Assembly: GCA_900618425.1 (NCBI GenBank)
Contig: UZAN01039546.1
Location: 24,015 to 88,014 of the forward strand
Origin: Echinostoma caproni
Lineage: Eukaryota > Platyhelminthes > Trematoda > Plagiorchiida > Echinostomatidae
DNA length: 64,000 nt
Direction of reading: 5' to 3'
Shown: positions 48,851 to 61,589 of the stretch, one piece after another
How the letters are laid out: each line of letters starts with the position of its first letter
Numbering within the stretch: the first letter of the stretch is position 1
Notes under the pieces: generated by a model
What the model saw: only the letters and a program-made list of their open reading frames with translations
Told to the model about the DNA's origin: nothing
Databases searched by the model: none
Position numbers and translations under genes: made by a program

Positions 48851-51585
48851 TAGCATTTACTTGCGTTTGGTAAAAAAAAAAGGTCACGATAGGTGTAAGC
48901 CTTGTAAGGTACACTGAGCTGAAAGTATTATTTGCATAGTTTCCACCTTGGAGAACCTTCCAACACCAGCATCGCTATCCTGAGGTAAATTCATTTAAAT
49001 TTGTGTCCAAGGCACCCTCCTTGATTAACTGCCACATGTGAACAAACATCATTGCACGCGCAAAATCTTATTTGCACACAAACTGGACACACAGCAAAAG
49101 GGTGGTTTGCAGTACTTCGCGTGCACAATAGGATTTGTTATCAATTTTACATCCGTTCATTCTGGTTTAGTGGCGTTTCCTCTTAACTTTGACCGCCAAG
49201 AGCTACTATCGATCACCGCAGCCTAATATCGTAGCAACGTTTCATTTTCAAAACTGCTCGGTGCGTGAGAGTATGACTAACATTTGACCCATTGTACCAA
49301 ATCCTTTGTTAGTTTAGGATGCAATTGGTGAATCTTTCTATTATATATATCATGAATGCATCTACACCCTAGAATTTCAACAACTTATCCTGAGTATGTC
49401 AAACATTTCACAAACGCAACGTAATACGGCCACCGAAGATAGGTAACTTTTATTAGCAATCATGATGATGACACTGAAGAAACAATAAACCCAAGTTTAT
49501 CCAAATAATTTTACATGGGGACCTTAAATTAACGGACGCCTCTGACAACGCAGAAACCGACAAACCCAAATGTTTTCGAGAATATTCCACCGTTATAGGG
49601 TAATCGAAACTTGAACTAAATTATTGAGATCACTGCACAGCTTCTTCTACCTAGTTGGGTCTCATCTGCGGTGCTGGTCATCTGACATAGGATGCGTGCA
49701 CAAGCATTCTGTCCAGGTGACCACCGAGAGCTGATCAGACCATTTTTCAATATGTAATAAACTGGGCGTATTCGCGTCACATACCTGACTCCTTCGACAC
49801 GGATAGTGAAATCTTCATAACAGATTAGTATTAGTCACCAATCCCAAGTACTATATCACACTGATTTGGGTTCGATGGAACAGTATTCAATACAAGTAGA
49901 ATAAATACCTCAGAGTTCTCATAAACTATGCATAAAGAAAATTACCAGCATTGACATGTCAAGCTTTGGTCATAGGATATAAAAGGTAACAACTCCTATT
50001 TTATTGCACACAAATTAAGTGGTCATGGAAAATAACCACGTGAACGTTAATCGCCTGAACATCAATGATTGCCCAATTCGAACGGGGCTAAAAATTATAC
50101 GGTTGGCAATCTTCAAAAGGAAAGTTCCAACTTCCCTCAGGGAGTTTTTGAGATTCGTAATCTTGAAATTTCTAAATTACTGGTTGATATTCGAGTGTTT
50201 GTTAATCTTTCACAGATGAATATGGATGCAGATTCAGAACTACAAAGAACTTGTCACAAATGACAATCCTCTTCGTTTCGTGGAATTCATCAAATGAACA
50301 GTCACGTGGATCCAATTTGGTCCAAAAGGATATCGGACCACTGGTGGATCCACAAGCTTGATCGGATTCAATTTAAACAATTTTACTATAAACCTTAGAC
50401 AAACCTAATGGAGAACAATTTTTAAAATGCAATCCGGAAGCCGAAATAAAATAACTGACTTTAAAATAACCCCTGAAAAGGGACAGTTTCTCGGTGTCCC
50501 TGCTTCACTTGGGGACATGATTGCACAAAGGATAACGTACGTTTTAGAGCACCATGTTTATGTGATCGGACCATATAATATTTTTTAAATTAAAACAAAT
50601 TAAAACAAGATATCCTAATAATACAATCGTTGGATTACTGATTTGTTTTTATGAAAAGAAAATAAACTAATAAAAAAATTCGAGAATAGTGCAAATAATT
50701 GTCGGTTTGCTGACAGGTTCATTGAACGATTGTATTTTGAATAATACTTTCAGCATTGGCTTACATGGTTGAATTTATCATTTCAGGAGATATTTTCCTT
50801 CAACGTTTAAATCATAAATCGGTTAACATTTTCATTCTCATTTGTTTCTTTTCTAGGTGGTGCTAAATTTGCTAAAGCAGGATGGATAATGCTCCCGCAC
50901 TCTATGTCAGAAAAATGTATTTGAAATGCCCCAGATGAAAAAAAGTAGTATCTGAGGTCACAAAAATTGTATTGTTAATTTAATTGCTTAAAGCTCACCA
51001 TAAACCCCTTCATAAATATACTGGTTATCTTGCAGATCAATTTATTATTATTTATGTTACGCGATTGTGTATCAAAGTGCTTTTATATCAAATACACTAG
51101 AAAAGTGAAAATCTTTCAAATAGGTGACAGTGATATCTTTCCGTACCAAGACTGCCAAGAGGTCACTGAACCGTAGTGCTTCAAAATATTATTGACATTC
51201 CAATATCCATAGATTGATGTGCACTAAGTTGTGGATCAGTCAGTGGCTCGATTGTGCGTTTGCAGAGGAAGCTGTTAACTAACTTGATCAAATAAATGCC
51301 TCCTGGCCATCAAAAGAAAAAGAGTTCTCAAGGGAAAAATTTCAGCTGGTTGTTTCCAAGTCAATAGAAGATCAGTTCAATAAGTCCCAAAGTGCGATAT
51401 GAACGGTTATAAGCGGTAAATATTCGCTTCTATCAGATATTTCGAGTAAACTACAATAATTTTGACTTTACTATCACTACGAGACTGCACCTAAGCTGGG
51501 ATGATGGCTTGTGTGCATCCTTGACCACAGAATGGCTTTTCACAGAAAATCCAATCAATCCTAAAAGGAGAGTAGATACAGGTCA
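48851..51585. other. Mostly anonymous sequence
   Basis: Includes a 10-A run near 48870, a tandem ATTAAAACAA near 50590-50610, and a strong acceptor (TTTGTTTCTTTTCTAG) at about 50855 followed only by very short frames (10 or 21 codons). No gene can be supported. Confidence 0.35.
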
Positions 51586-51997
51586 GATGAAGCCCAGCCA
51601 CAAAAGGACNNNNNNNNNNNNNNNNNNNNNNNNNNNNNNNNNNNNNNNNNNNNNNNNNNNNNNNNNNNNNNNNNNNNNNNNNNNNNNNNNNNNNNNNNNN
51701 NNNNNNNNNNNNNNNNNNNNNNNNNNNNNNNNNNNNNNNNNNNNNNNNNNNNNNNNNNNNNNNNNNNNNNNNNNNNNNNNNNNNNNNNNNNNNNNNNNNN
51801 NNNNNNNNNNNNNNNNNNNNNNNNNNNNNNNNNNNNNNNNNNNNNNNNNNNNNNNNNNNNNNNNNNNNNNNNNNNNNNNNNNNNNNNNNNNNNNNNNNNN
51901 NNNNNNNNNNNNNNNNNNNNNNNNNNNNNNNNNNNNNNNNNNNNNNNNNNNNNNNNNNNNNNNNNNNNNNNNNGATGAAGCCCAGCCACAAAAGGAC
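51586..51997. repeat. Same 24-mer on both sides of gap 3
   Basis: A 24-nt word starting GATGAAGCCCAGCCACAA and ending AAAGGAC occurs at 51586-51609, directly before the gap, and again at 51974-51997, directly after it. Either a tandem repeat spans the gap, or two contig ends overlap and the gap is artificial. Confidence 0.9.
51610..51973. other. Assembly gap 3 (364 N)
   Basis: Unresolved bases between identical 24-nt words. Translations spanning it are artefacts. Confidence 0.99.
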
Positions 51998-52029
51998 AGC
52001 TGACTAGACATCTCCTGAGTTCCGTTGAC

Positions 52030-52515
52030 TATTCACTCTCTCCCCTGGAGACGTCACTCTAACAAACAAACTTGAGTTGGAACAGCTTACTGGTCAAACA
52101 TTCTCCGCTAGATGGATAGAGCTACGCCCCAACGGTGAAAGATGTCTTTGAACTTTATTGGACAGCTTCAGCTCACCTCAGCTGGACAGCCCCCAACCAA
52201 AAGAATGTTGTCTCGTCCACTACCTATCTTTTGTCTGGGTATGAGATTCTGGACCGATTACGAAAAGCGGACCGTAAATAAATGCATCAGTAAACAAACA
52301 GCAACTTAACCGAAATGCCTCGCGCGACAAATCTCTAAAAGCTCCCGTACGAGTGCTTGGGGTATCATGCGGTGCAGCAAAACACCTTTAGAAACTTTCA
52401 GCAACATGGATGAATACATATTTGCACAATATTTTGACGATAAATTTCAGGGATGGGTTTACTCTTGGCTGACCTCTAACAACCGATATTCGTTCCAAAT
52501 GGTAAACATCTACTG
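52030..52515 (+). pseudogene. Decayed coding-like tract, unclassified
   Basis: Higher GC than its surroundings, and protein-like in shifting frames. Segments are GDVTLTNKLELEQLTGQTFS, RWIELRPNGERCL, PLPIFCLGMRFWTDYEKRTV and, near 52407-52510, MDEYIFAQYFDDKFQGWVYS with a GTAAAC donor-like site after it. It may be a retroelement remnant belonging with the repeat around gap 3. No reverse transcriptase, integrase or transposase motif was recognised. Confidence 0.3.
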
Positions 52516-54720
52516 AAAAATTTAGCAGTATTTTCTGAAAGCTGATTAGAGCATACGTTTTAAAAATAGGGTGCTAATATTTCACGAAGGTGATTTTGGT
52601 TGACCTAGAGTTCCCTCAAGCCTGGGAGAATTTTCTTTGGAGAAACAAGGTTAGTTGCCCCATGAGTTCTAAAAGGATTTGGGAGGGATTCTGATGGAGG
52701 TTCAGCAGTGAATACATGATTTAGTACCTCAATGACGAAACAAGAGACCATAGATGTATCGCGGAGTTTTCGCGAGTTACATCTCAACTCACAACAGCTT
52801 TTATTATCAAAAACGGTCTCAACGTACATTTTTCTCCTTCCTAAATTATACGAGAACAATAATCTGTCAATCAGAGGATCCACCATTTTACCGTAGCATA
52901 TTATTATGCATATATGTCGTTTTCACGCATAGTGAATCTTGTTATCAATCCCTTTGATCGTTCAGTCAGTCATCATGTCCCAGAGGGACACTCATTCCCA
53001 TGATTTACGTGAATTTTGGTAGTGGAAAAATGTATTGTTGAGTGCGTTCATAGAGACGTGGTGCTGAAATATAACTGTTATTCCAGTCACATTTCGATAT
53101 TGCACATTACTTGCTTATAGGTAAGCTGCTTAGCTCGAGAGATTTCCGGGTTATATTAAGAAATGCAATTAGCGAACAAAAGCGCAAAGATCTGGGAAAA
53201 CCACATTTAGAACGCAGTCAACTAATATAGTATTTTCGTTATCAACGGATAAATCAAAGTTCCGGAGTACCCTTCAAGTTAACACAATGAAAGGATACCT
53301 TGGTGTATCAAATTAGTAACAACTATGTTGAGACAAAATTTGCTTATATCAAAACGAGAGAGACCTGAGAGTGATAACTGACAGATGAAAACTTTTCGAT
53401 GAGCTAGGATTAGTTAGTTCATGTTGGAATCCGAAATAGAGCAGAAAGCGATCATGCTACACTACAATAACGGTTAACAATACATTCGAACCCTGCAGTG
53501 AGCCTTAAAGCCAATAGCGTTGTTATCGTATCCAGGGTCGTCAACCAGGTAACGAAATCCAGTTTCCAGTTTTGAATCACTATTTCTTGAGTATTATAGT
53601 TATTAATAACAGACGTTTGACATGCAATAACAATTCGTTGTCGAAAATAGTTGACGCTTTTCGTTTATCTTCAAGAAAAGAAGTTTTGCATTTAGGTAAT
53701 TCTGGGATAACGCTCCTAAGCTCGTGGATGGTGAACAGGATGTTTCAGTGTCTGCCTTGACATAGGGTGCTCCAGGCATGCACATAATGGATACTGGTGT
53801 ATTTAGACATTATCACATTCACTAATGCAATCTTTGAATACAGCGTGAAATATGATTGCTGAGCCACGTTCTGATTTCGTTAAACTTATGTGGTTTAATT
53901 ACTAAACGGTCCCACAGAACACATATTCCGAACAAACGAACAAAGTGTGTCCCAATGATGCCATTACAACACAATATACATGATTAGCAACACATGAAGA
54001 TTTTCCTTGGGGGAAGGAGTAAGTAAATAAACTACGCAACATTGTATTCACAGTTTTTCCCCCATTATCAATTGTTTACAAGTTTCATGACGGATCACTT
54101 GTCGGCCATCCGGCATATACGGCTTTTATTTGTTCTCTAATCCTGTTTTTTCAAAATCTCTCGAGCTAAGCGGCTTGCGTATGATAAACTAATGTACAAT
54201 GTCAAAAAACGCGAATGGAATCATAATTTCATTCCAACACCACATCAACAATACATTTTTCTGCTAACAAAATGCACGTAAATCATGAGCATGGTTCGTC
54301 CTGTCGTTCGTCTATTACGTTGATATTTTTAGTTTATTTTATGAGCACACTGTGTTACTTCCATAGATTACCTTTCAACGAATCTGTGATTAGGGAAACT
54401 TTATTCAACGCATGGAGTGAGTGCAAATCGGCAAAATCTCCATTCCTAAAAGTCACAGTGCCATAACAAACTTTATCCTTACCCTCATTGGAATACAGGG
54501 TCCCCAATTTATCTTTCACCAGAATTCACTTCAGACTCCTCTTTCGTAATTCATATTGTGCATTGAGGTTATTCTGGAAATAACGATGTAAGCTTAAATC
54601 CTACTCACTTCATTGGGTGCTCCTCAGAATCAAAAGCTGTTTCTTTGTACAACTTACGTGCTCCACTTGAGACGTGATCATATGCTATTGGTTGATCAAA
54701 ATGTGCAAACCTGAATTGAT
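52516..54720. other. No gene recognised
   Basis: Short frames on both strands (up to about 93 codons), no motifs. Confidence 0.35.
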
Positions 54721-54725
54721 ATGGG

Positions 54726-54739
54726 GCCTACGCGTAGGC
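54726..54739. repeat. Perfect 14 bp palindrome
   Basis: GCCTACGCGTAGGC is its own reverse complement. It is followed by a B-box-like GATTCGAGCCC on the minus strand near 54755. Possibly the edge of a tRNA-like repeat. Confidence 0.6.
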
Positions 54740-54772
54740 GGCGTCCATGGGTGGGCTCGAATCTCATCTTAG

Positions 54773-55041
54773 CTACTGAACTTTCCGTAATCTCAACATA
54801 AAATCTTCAAATCTGCCAAATAACAATCCGAACCGATATTCATCCCCTCGCTGCCTCATTGTTACTTGAAAGTTTAAAAGATTGACACAGAGGGGCATGA
54901 TATAGTTTAGGTAATTCTCGGCATATCTCGCTAAAATAAAAGCTCCGAGTAACTCAAAAGCATATTGCACTGAAATCCAGGTAAATGGTCCCAAAATTGC
55001 CGAAGTTAAGTCACGTAACATTTCTTTTGATCGCCCGGATA
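54773..55041 (-). CDS. Coding-like hydrophobic frame, unknown
   Basis: A minus-strand frame of about 89 codons, with an ATG 6 codons in. It starts MLRDLTSAILGPFTWISVQY and contains FELLGAFILARYAENYLNYI, then a basic end (EDFMLRLRKVQ). The amphipathic, aromatic-rich composition resembles part of a membrane-associated protein. The acceptor (GAAATTCAG) is weak and no donor precedes the TAG. No family recognised. Confidence 0.27.
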
Positions 55042-57964
55042 ATTCTGAATTTCACATATTCCTCCCCCAGCGCTTCGCAATCTATCTTTAGTTTTTCTCA
55101 TGGGGAACCGTCTTAAGCACTCTATCGAGCTGCATCTACGTGACTAAATTTGATAATAACATACCCGTTTTACTATCGCTTTATAAACGTCGGACGCCAC
55201 AACAGCTAGTACGTTCCTTCCAGCACGCTCTGCTTTGGAGCTGAAAAAAACTCTGTCTAGATACCAGAGAATGGAGGTTAATTGAGCGGTTTACCAATGA
55301 TTCTTTTTTTCCGTTCTAGACGATTTGAGTACGCTGCAAAAATAGATTTTGTCCAAATCAGCGGATTACAAAACTTTAATTGCATGAGTTATGAGTATTT
55401 GCTCTGATCTGACACAATCTTTCTACTCGAGGAATTATGGAATTTTCCGGCATGACGCACGATTTATTCTGCATTTTCATCTCACACTGACTGAAAGATG
55501 GATCATTGCTTAGCAGTGCGGACTAGAATATCATAGAAGCGTCAGTGATTCACTTATTTCTCCTCAGAATAATTATATCAAACTGGAAGCTTCTAGAACC
55601 AAAATGTTCCAGTCCAATCACCAGAACTTCTTATCCATTGTGCATGTTTTTTCTTTGATTGAAGCAAACCATATTTCGAAATTAAATTTACATTTCAACC
55701 AGCGATACCGAAATAATTTTACTTTATAAAGGCGAAAGCAAAATAGCAGCTTCATGAGGTGGGTTAAACTCACCAAACTTGGTGTACACACAAATCGAGT
55801 TAGTTGCTTTCTGTTCCACGTATATGTTTATGCACGGTAAATGCATATCAGACATGTTCGATGCAGACTGCTTTTTGTTCCTCGGAATCACTGGTTGTGA
55901 TGTACATCTTATGCATTTTGTATCTGTACAGTTGACTACAGTGTTCTGTGTTCTGCGACACGCGCACCGTCTGTGAAAATTACCATGGTAATATTGCTGA
56001 TTGAAACCCAACTTATCGATTGAAATTTCATCTGACAAAAATGGGGAAAAGGGGTTCAACGTCTTATTGACGTGATATGTGGCTATTAGCTAATGTCCAT
56101 TACGAAATTCTCGGGAGTTGAGAAATTCAGTTAGAAAATGGGGTTTTAGTGTCCATTTCATAAAGTCGAGAGTGACTGGAATACCTACTGAGGACGACTG
56201 ACTTCTCGGTGAGCTCGTGTATACATTTTTGAAGCATTATCAACTCTCCGGACGGTATATCTAATTTTCTTCCGAAGCATATTCAGAAATGTATTTCAAC
56301 GGTTGGCAATGGATTTGTCTGCAAAAAAGTGAAAAAATAAGCTGATCTCTTTCGGAGCAACACTGCGTTTTTGCACAGGAAGAGAAAAATGATGCAAACC
56401 CGGTAGTTATTCAATTATATGATAGAATAATAGACTGAACTGTCAAAAATTCTTGAATCAAAACTTCCTACCTTTTGCTGATATAGTCTCGAGGTTTGTT
56501 GACCCTCCACATCTTTTTGTGGCTTAAATTATTGCAGGTAACTTAGATTGTACATCCCACAAAGAAACCCTCCTTAAAGGAGTAGACGATATTGCGTGCC
56601 GCCAGTAATTTTAATTCAATTGAGGTCTCTAAGGCGAAATGATACCATGATTTCAACTGTCTCTCAGAATCTGGTACTAAAAGCAAGAATTTGGTTTTCA
56701 TATAACGCCTCATTCATTGTTTTTGGTAGTGGTTAAGTGTAACGAGGAAAATATGAATGTTTACTTTATAATGTATCCATGTTTATGCATCCTAAAGTAG
56801 CGTGGTACATTCAGGATGGCTCGAAGGTCATCACTTTTGATTGGTATTGTTCACAAAATTGAGGTCTGGTGGGCTCTTATAGCAAATTTACCTACCCTAA
56901 TTGTGCAAAACATTCGAATTAAGTACCATTATCTGAATGAAATAAAAGTTACATTAAGGTGAATAAAAAATCAATTTACAAACCTAATAGCTGTTGTCTG
57001 TGATGTTCTGCGCAAACTAAATAAAAATCAGAATTTCATTCATTTTGTTCATGTCTTTTCTGATGTCGATCGGCTGAGACAATGCCTGCAAAGAGTTAAT
57101 CAAAAAGCGACTGATTGACTATGTTTTGTATTTATTTTCTCGTTGAACTGATTGCCTTTTGCGAACCTTTGCATGCTAATATCTATTCAACTTTACTTGT
57201 TATGTATAATGGCAAGGCAGAATATTTTGATATTATAATGTTTAACCTTTAATCTTTGTAATCAGAACAGGAAATGTCATCAGGTTTGAATATAAAGCTC
57301 GTAATCAAATACATATTACTGCAGAGCTCAATCGATGGATAGCAGCACTTTGCTATGACTCAAAATGGCCAAATCCATCAAATCGTCAACTAACTAATTG
57401 CTAACGCGAGGCACGGGGAAAGATACTAATTCACGAACTCCGGCAATACATCAGTAACCTAGCCATGATCGGAATTATATCAGTACACACACCATACTTC
57501 CCAAACGCAGATGGATACAATATCCATTATATGCAACACCACATGTGGCGCCATGAAAATGATACCGGTAATCTAAGCAATCATCAGAAATATAGCTTTT
57601 TTGCTCATGAAACGTTTTTCTCCACTTGTAAAAAATTAATTATTACAATTACAAACAAAGATGACCGTTACAAACAGCGGAAACTGAATTATGCTCCTGT
57701 GCTTAAATTTTGTTATTATTTGGCCATCACCATAAGCATTTGATTCTCGATGATCACTCCCGTCTGATTATAATTCATGGTCTCCTTCAACCGAAATAAG
57801 TGATACTATATTCCATTTCAACACAAAACCCGAGATTATCTTTTATCTTTAGTCTACCACTGGTTAATTGTACCCATCATTTATTCGTTTGTAGGTATAA
57901 CTTTCTTTTTATCATACACACTGATCATGTTCACTGCATCATAACGTTTTTGTCGCATTACTCA
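55042..57964. other. Mostly anonymous sequence
   Basis: Includes a 111-codon minus-strand frame (55724-56059) with a Cys cluster (RRCACRR...NCTDTKCIRC), overlapped by an open frame on the other strand. No domain is recognised, and neither is supported as a gene. Confidence 0.35.
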
Positions 57965-57974
57965 ACAGAATTTG

Positions 57975-58255
57975 GTGTAGGCTCGCCCTGGCACTCTGGC
58001 GGGTTGAATCCTGCGACGATCCCTAATCGGGTTCGCTCGGGCGCGTAGTTTTTGCCAGTGGGAAGGTCTTCAGACCATCCCTTTCCGGGCGGTGGTGGTC
58101 CGGCGGTAACGTCATCAAATTATCACCCCGGGGATGTGTTCGAATCCCACCACAACCGCCTGACTTAACCCATTGTGTGTTGAATGGCAGCTCTTTGATT
58201 GGCTGCTTCCCTCCTTCCTGAAATTTGTACCATTGCATGTTAAATAAAAGGAAGC
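57975..58255 (+). mobile_element. tRNA-derived SINE
   Basis: A GC-rich island with a near-consensus A box (TGGTCCGGCGG, 58096-58106) and B box (TGTTCGAATCC, 58137-58147), 41 nt apart. They are enclosed by complementary GGCGGTGGTGG...CCACCACAACCGCC (about 58088-58160), as in a tRNA-like fold. A second B-box-like GGGTTGAATCC lies upstream near 57998. The 3' end passes into an A/G-rich tail (AAATAAAAGGAAGC). No hammerhead core is present. The minus-strand frame across it is a by-product. Confidence 0.72.
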
Positions 58256-58312
58256 AAACTAAAAAGATAAAAAGAAGAGTTGTTTATCTGACGCTTAGTA
58301 CCGAATTTTAAT

Positions 58313-58334
58313 TTAACTACTCATGAGTAGTTAA
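58313..58334. repeat. Perfect 22 bp palindrome
   Basis: TTAACTACTCATGAGTAGTTAA with no spacer, about 60 bp after the SINE tail. Could be a cruciform or a dyad binding site; role unknown. Confidence 0.9.
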
Positions 58335-59024
58335 GTTTACTCACTAAACCAAACGGTGTGCATGGACGTATTTGCTTGTATACACGGGACACTGCGAACA
58401 AATTGCAGCCATTAAACAGTAGTATACCCGAAGCTGATGAACGATAATTTAGTAGAATAATATGGGCTTGATCATTTAACACAAATCTATTGAATTTCAA
58501 TTTGGTGCGCTCTGACATCAGGGATTTTCGCTGAGAATTCACCCTCCGGGTGCATCATGCTTACTTTGACTTCAATTGAATTGACTAAACCTCAGAGCGT
58601 AGATGAATGTATGCTTCATTACGCTTACAAGTTCTGCGTAGTGCATTTGCGGATTTCTTCTCTGCAAAATGTAGTATAGCCGAGGGAAATGAGGCAGTTT
58701 TCAAATACCTCTGACGGGATTTCCAATTTGTTGCTGTTTATACTGTTTATACACAGCTTAAGCAACAAAGTTTGAATTCTGATGAGTTTAGGGTGTAGTT
58801 GACCTCCTAGACTTAAGTTATTTTTGAGAATAACCATCTATTAAGTGTTACCTAACACCTAAAACCTTTGTATACTGGTACGGCATGGTCAAGGAAAATA
58901 ACCAAGGTTGCTCAGAGTTTTCTGATGTTCTTGCATGTATATAAATTTAAACTGCAGCAAACTGAAACAGCCGGAAATCTGTTAAGAGTCCAGTATGTAC
59001 TGTATTATTAGACCGAGCATGTTA

Positions 59025-59167
59025 CATGGCATCCAGATATGACTGCTGAGCGAGGTCGACAAACAACGCCTGGGTTCGAAAACAGGGTTTTGCACTCCAT
59101 TGTTTGGCCCCGAAGGTGAGCGGCAAGTGCCGAGGCTGGGTCCAGCAGTTTTAATAATCATCATCAC
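59025..59167 (+). repeat. SINE-like repeat with trinucleotide tail
   Basis: A GC-richer block with a B-box-like CTGGGTTCGAAAAC near 59090, then GAGCGGCAAGTGCCGAGGC, ending TTTTAATAATCATCATCACG. The AAT/ATC tail suggests a retroposed 3' end. A convincing A box was not found. Confidence 0.45.
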
Positions 59168-59197
59168 GTTCGGACGATATCAGTTATTCTTCAAATA

Positions 59198-59230
59198 GGT
59201 CGCGTTTGGATGCCTAGTTGGGGAACTCAA
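59198..59230 (+). CDS. Candidate 33-nt micro-exon
   Basis: Acceptor GTTATTCTTCAAATAG and ideal donor CTCAAG/GTGAGTA enclose exactly 33 nt, 11 codons in phase 0 (VAFGCLVGELK). Symmetric micro-exons are a known feature of schistosome micro-exon genes and occur elsewhere too. It sits 30 bp after a repeat, so a chance pairing must be considered. Confidence 0.28.
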
Positions 59231-61323
59231 GGTGAGTATAATGAATTTACCATGATATTTCCTGTTCGGCCTAACATCATTATACGACTTGGTGAACAAG
59301 CTGGCTTTCATTTATTTATAAGCATGCCAGTATATACCATTAAATAACAGTAAGAAAATCTTCAAGAGGTTGCACACATATTGGAGCAAATCAAGCAGAT
59401 CACTGGTGGTTAAGTATTCGCACGAATATTTTCTGGGCACACGAGAATGTAATTTCTCATTCCCTGTTTTCATGTTACTAGTCATATTCAATGTTATATA
59501 GAACATGGTTAGGAATAAGTGAAAGCCTGGTTGTTTGCAACGCGATTTTGTTCTCCATGTGCACCGCTGAATATTTCATACGTTACTGGTCGGTTCAGAA
59601 AAGGTAAGAGGCTATTAATTATTTAAACTGAACCTAAAACTTGCATCCATGCCCATTATTACGGCACATTTGCCAACCATTTATGGATTGGAAATGCAAG
59701 CGATCTAGTGCCACATGGGACAAGCTGTTTGCACGAGAGATATTCAGATTTACTGACGTTAGGTTGTCTATTTGAATTTCACAAGGACGGTAGTAAATTC
59801 TAACGCTAAAAGATGCGTAAGTATTCACATTCATTGTTCTCTTAATCACAATGGAATTTCCTCTCCTGAAAATTCTTTCCTCTTCCATTCGAGTTCATTT
59901 CTCTATACCAACTTTTCGCACTTCAATAAAGATTTATTTATTCTCAACAATAATGGATTACAGCTATGAAATAAGCTGCGCAATCGGTTTCGATTGATAG
60001 TATCTCTGACTTCATCTTCGCGGACAGTTATCGTCTCATACAGTCAACAAGGTAATACAGGACCGACCTTTATTGTATGTCAAACCTAATTGTTCTTTCA
60101 ATTGGAACCAAATGCATTCGAAACAAATTTACCTTGTAGACGGAATTCTGTATAAAATTGACTAAAAATTGGCGACCTCTCATGCAAGAAATGTCCCCAT
60201 TTTGCTGAATCTGATCCACGTGCGACATGACCTATAATTATGTCGTCGCATGCTCTGTCATTTGCAACCTGACGCGCAAAATCAAACAGCACGAGCTATA
60301 TGGATTAACCGGCAAACAGTGCGAACACTGGTGTTCAAAAATCAGATTAATATGATAAAATAATTACTAAAAACGCGAGCGTTTCCTCTTTAGTTATCTG
60401 GCACGTCTCCATTCGCAAATAAGGCCGCGCGTTGATGTGCAGTTGATGTCATACTATTTCGAGCGCACGGTAGAACACCTCACCTTTGGCTATCCAGGCT
60501 TCGGATACCACAGAGAATATCTACAATCATAAATGTTTGTGCCATCACACAATGTTGCTCGCATTGAAGACCAAAACCTTGTTGTTCAGTGTAAGCTCAT
60601 GCGATTCATTCCAGATATGTCTAGAGAAAACGAATAATTTTAATAAGCATCGTAACAATTCGGGATTCACTTTCAAATTAGACAATTCATATGGATGTAC
60701 ATTTTTTGTAGAATCAGTAGAACTCGTCGGTTCCAAACTGTATGCCCGAAGACAAAGCACAAGAGTTATTGGAATACGAATTTGTACCAGATCCCCGGGA
60801 TTCTTTATTAATGAACTGATGTGGCCAGCATCATGTTTCCTGGGTGGCACAAACTACGCACACGTATATTTGGAAACAATGAGGTGGGCTGAATAATTCA
60901 AATATCAAGCTCAATGTCCATGCTTACTTTTACTGCAAACATATATAAACTTGAATTGAGAAACATTGATTATAAGAACATCGAAGTAAAGCAGGTACAC
61001 CACACGAAACAAGGTAGCTCTCTATTTTCATTTTGATAGTCACTTGTGGTAAAAAGTTTTGGGTGCTCTTATAGAAAATCAGTTATTGTTAGGAATAACA
61101 TATATGCAAGAAAAGCTCTACTCAATCATTACATTGATTTCGTGAAGTGAAAGTAGTAGCAAATTTGTGTTGCATTGAAATGACATGTGCAGGCAACAAA
61201 GCCTACATTTCAGTCATAAGAGTGTCCATCGTTACACTGGAATGAAAAATGAAAGTCACATACAACAATGATAGCACTTAAACAGAAAGTCGTCTTTGTA
61301 AGTTTAAAATTCTTTCGTTTCAG
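59231..61323. other. Mostly anonymous sequence
   Basis: Contains overlapping opposite-strand frames at 60486-60896, of which neither has a recognisable motif or splice sites. Nothing else supported. Confidence 0.35.
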
Positions 61324-61413
61324 ATATTCCTTTCGTCAGTTAGACCACGAACCAGATATCGCTCCGCTGAATTGCATAAACATTTATGCGGAAGGATAAA
61401 CAGCGATAATTGA
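61324..61413 (+). CDS. Candidate terminal exon
   Basis: Strong acceptor AATTCTTTCGTTTCAG followed by two competing open frames. One (1 nt plus 24 codons, stop at 61399) reads YSFRQLDHEPDIAPLNCINI. The other (29 codons, stop at 61413) reads SVRPRTRYRSAELHKHLCG. It lies just upstream of the LINE. No family recognised. Confidence 0.2.
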   Translation: MFLSSVRPRTRYRSAELHKHLCGRINSDN

Positions 61414-61589
61414 ATCGGGTTGCAGTGTGGGATTGACAAGCAGATAGGTCATGATTGAGCAGATGACTGGAATCGTTGAGTATCTTAGGGGCGAAATTCT
61501 CCTAAAACGTAATATAGAAATCAAACAATTTGTGATAAGAGTGTTTAAGAGAATAAACAAAGCACAGCTGGTTATTAAGAGACCGTAAC

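Noticed and set aside
50840..50925. Terminal exon after the TTTCTTTTCTAG acceptor
   Set aside because: Only 10 or 21 codons follow before a stop in competing frames; too little to support.
55724..56059. 111-codon Cys-containing minus-strand frame as a secreted protein
   Set aside because: No signal peptide or cysteine framework recognised, and the opposite strand is also open.
58023..58238. 71-codon minus-strand frame with GGCGGIRTH
   Set aside because: It is the reverse strand of a tRNA-derived SINE, not a gene.
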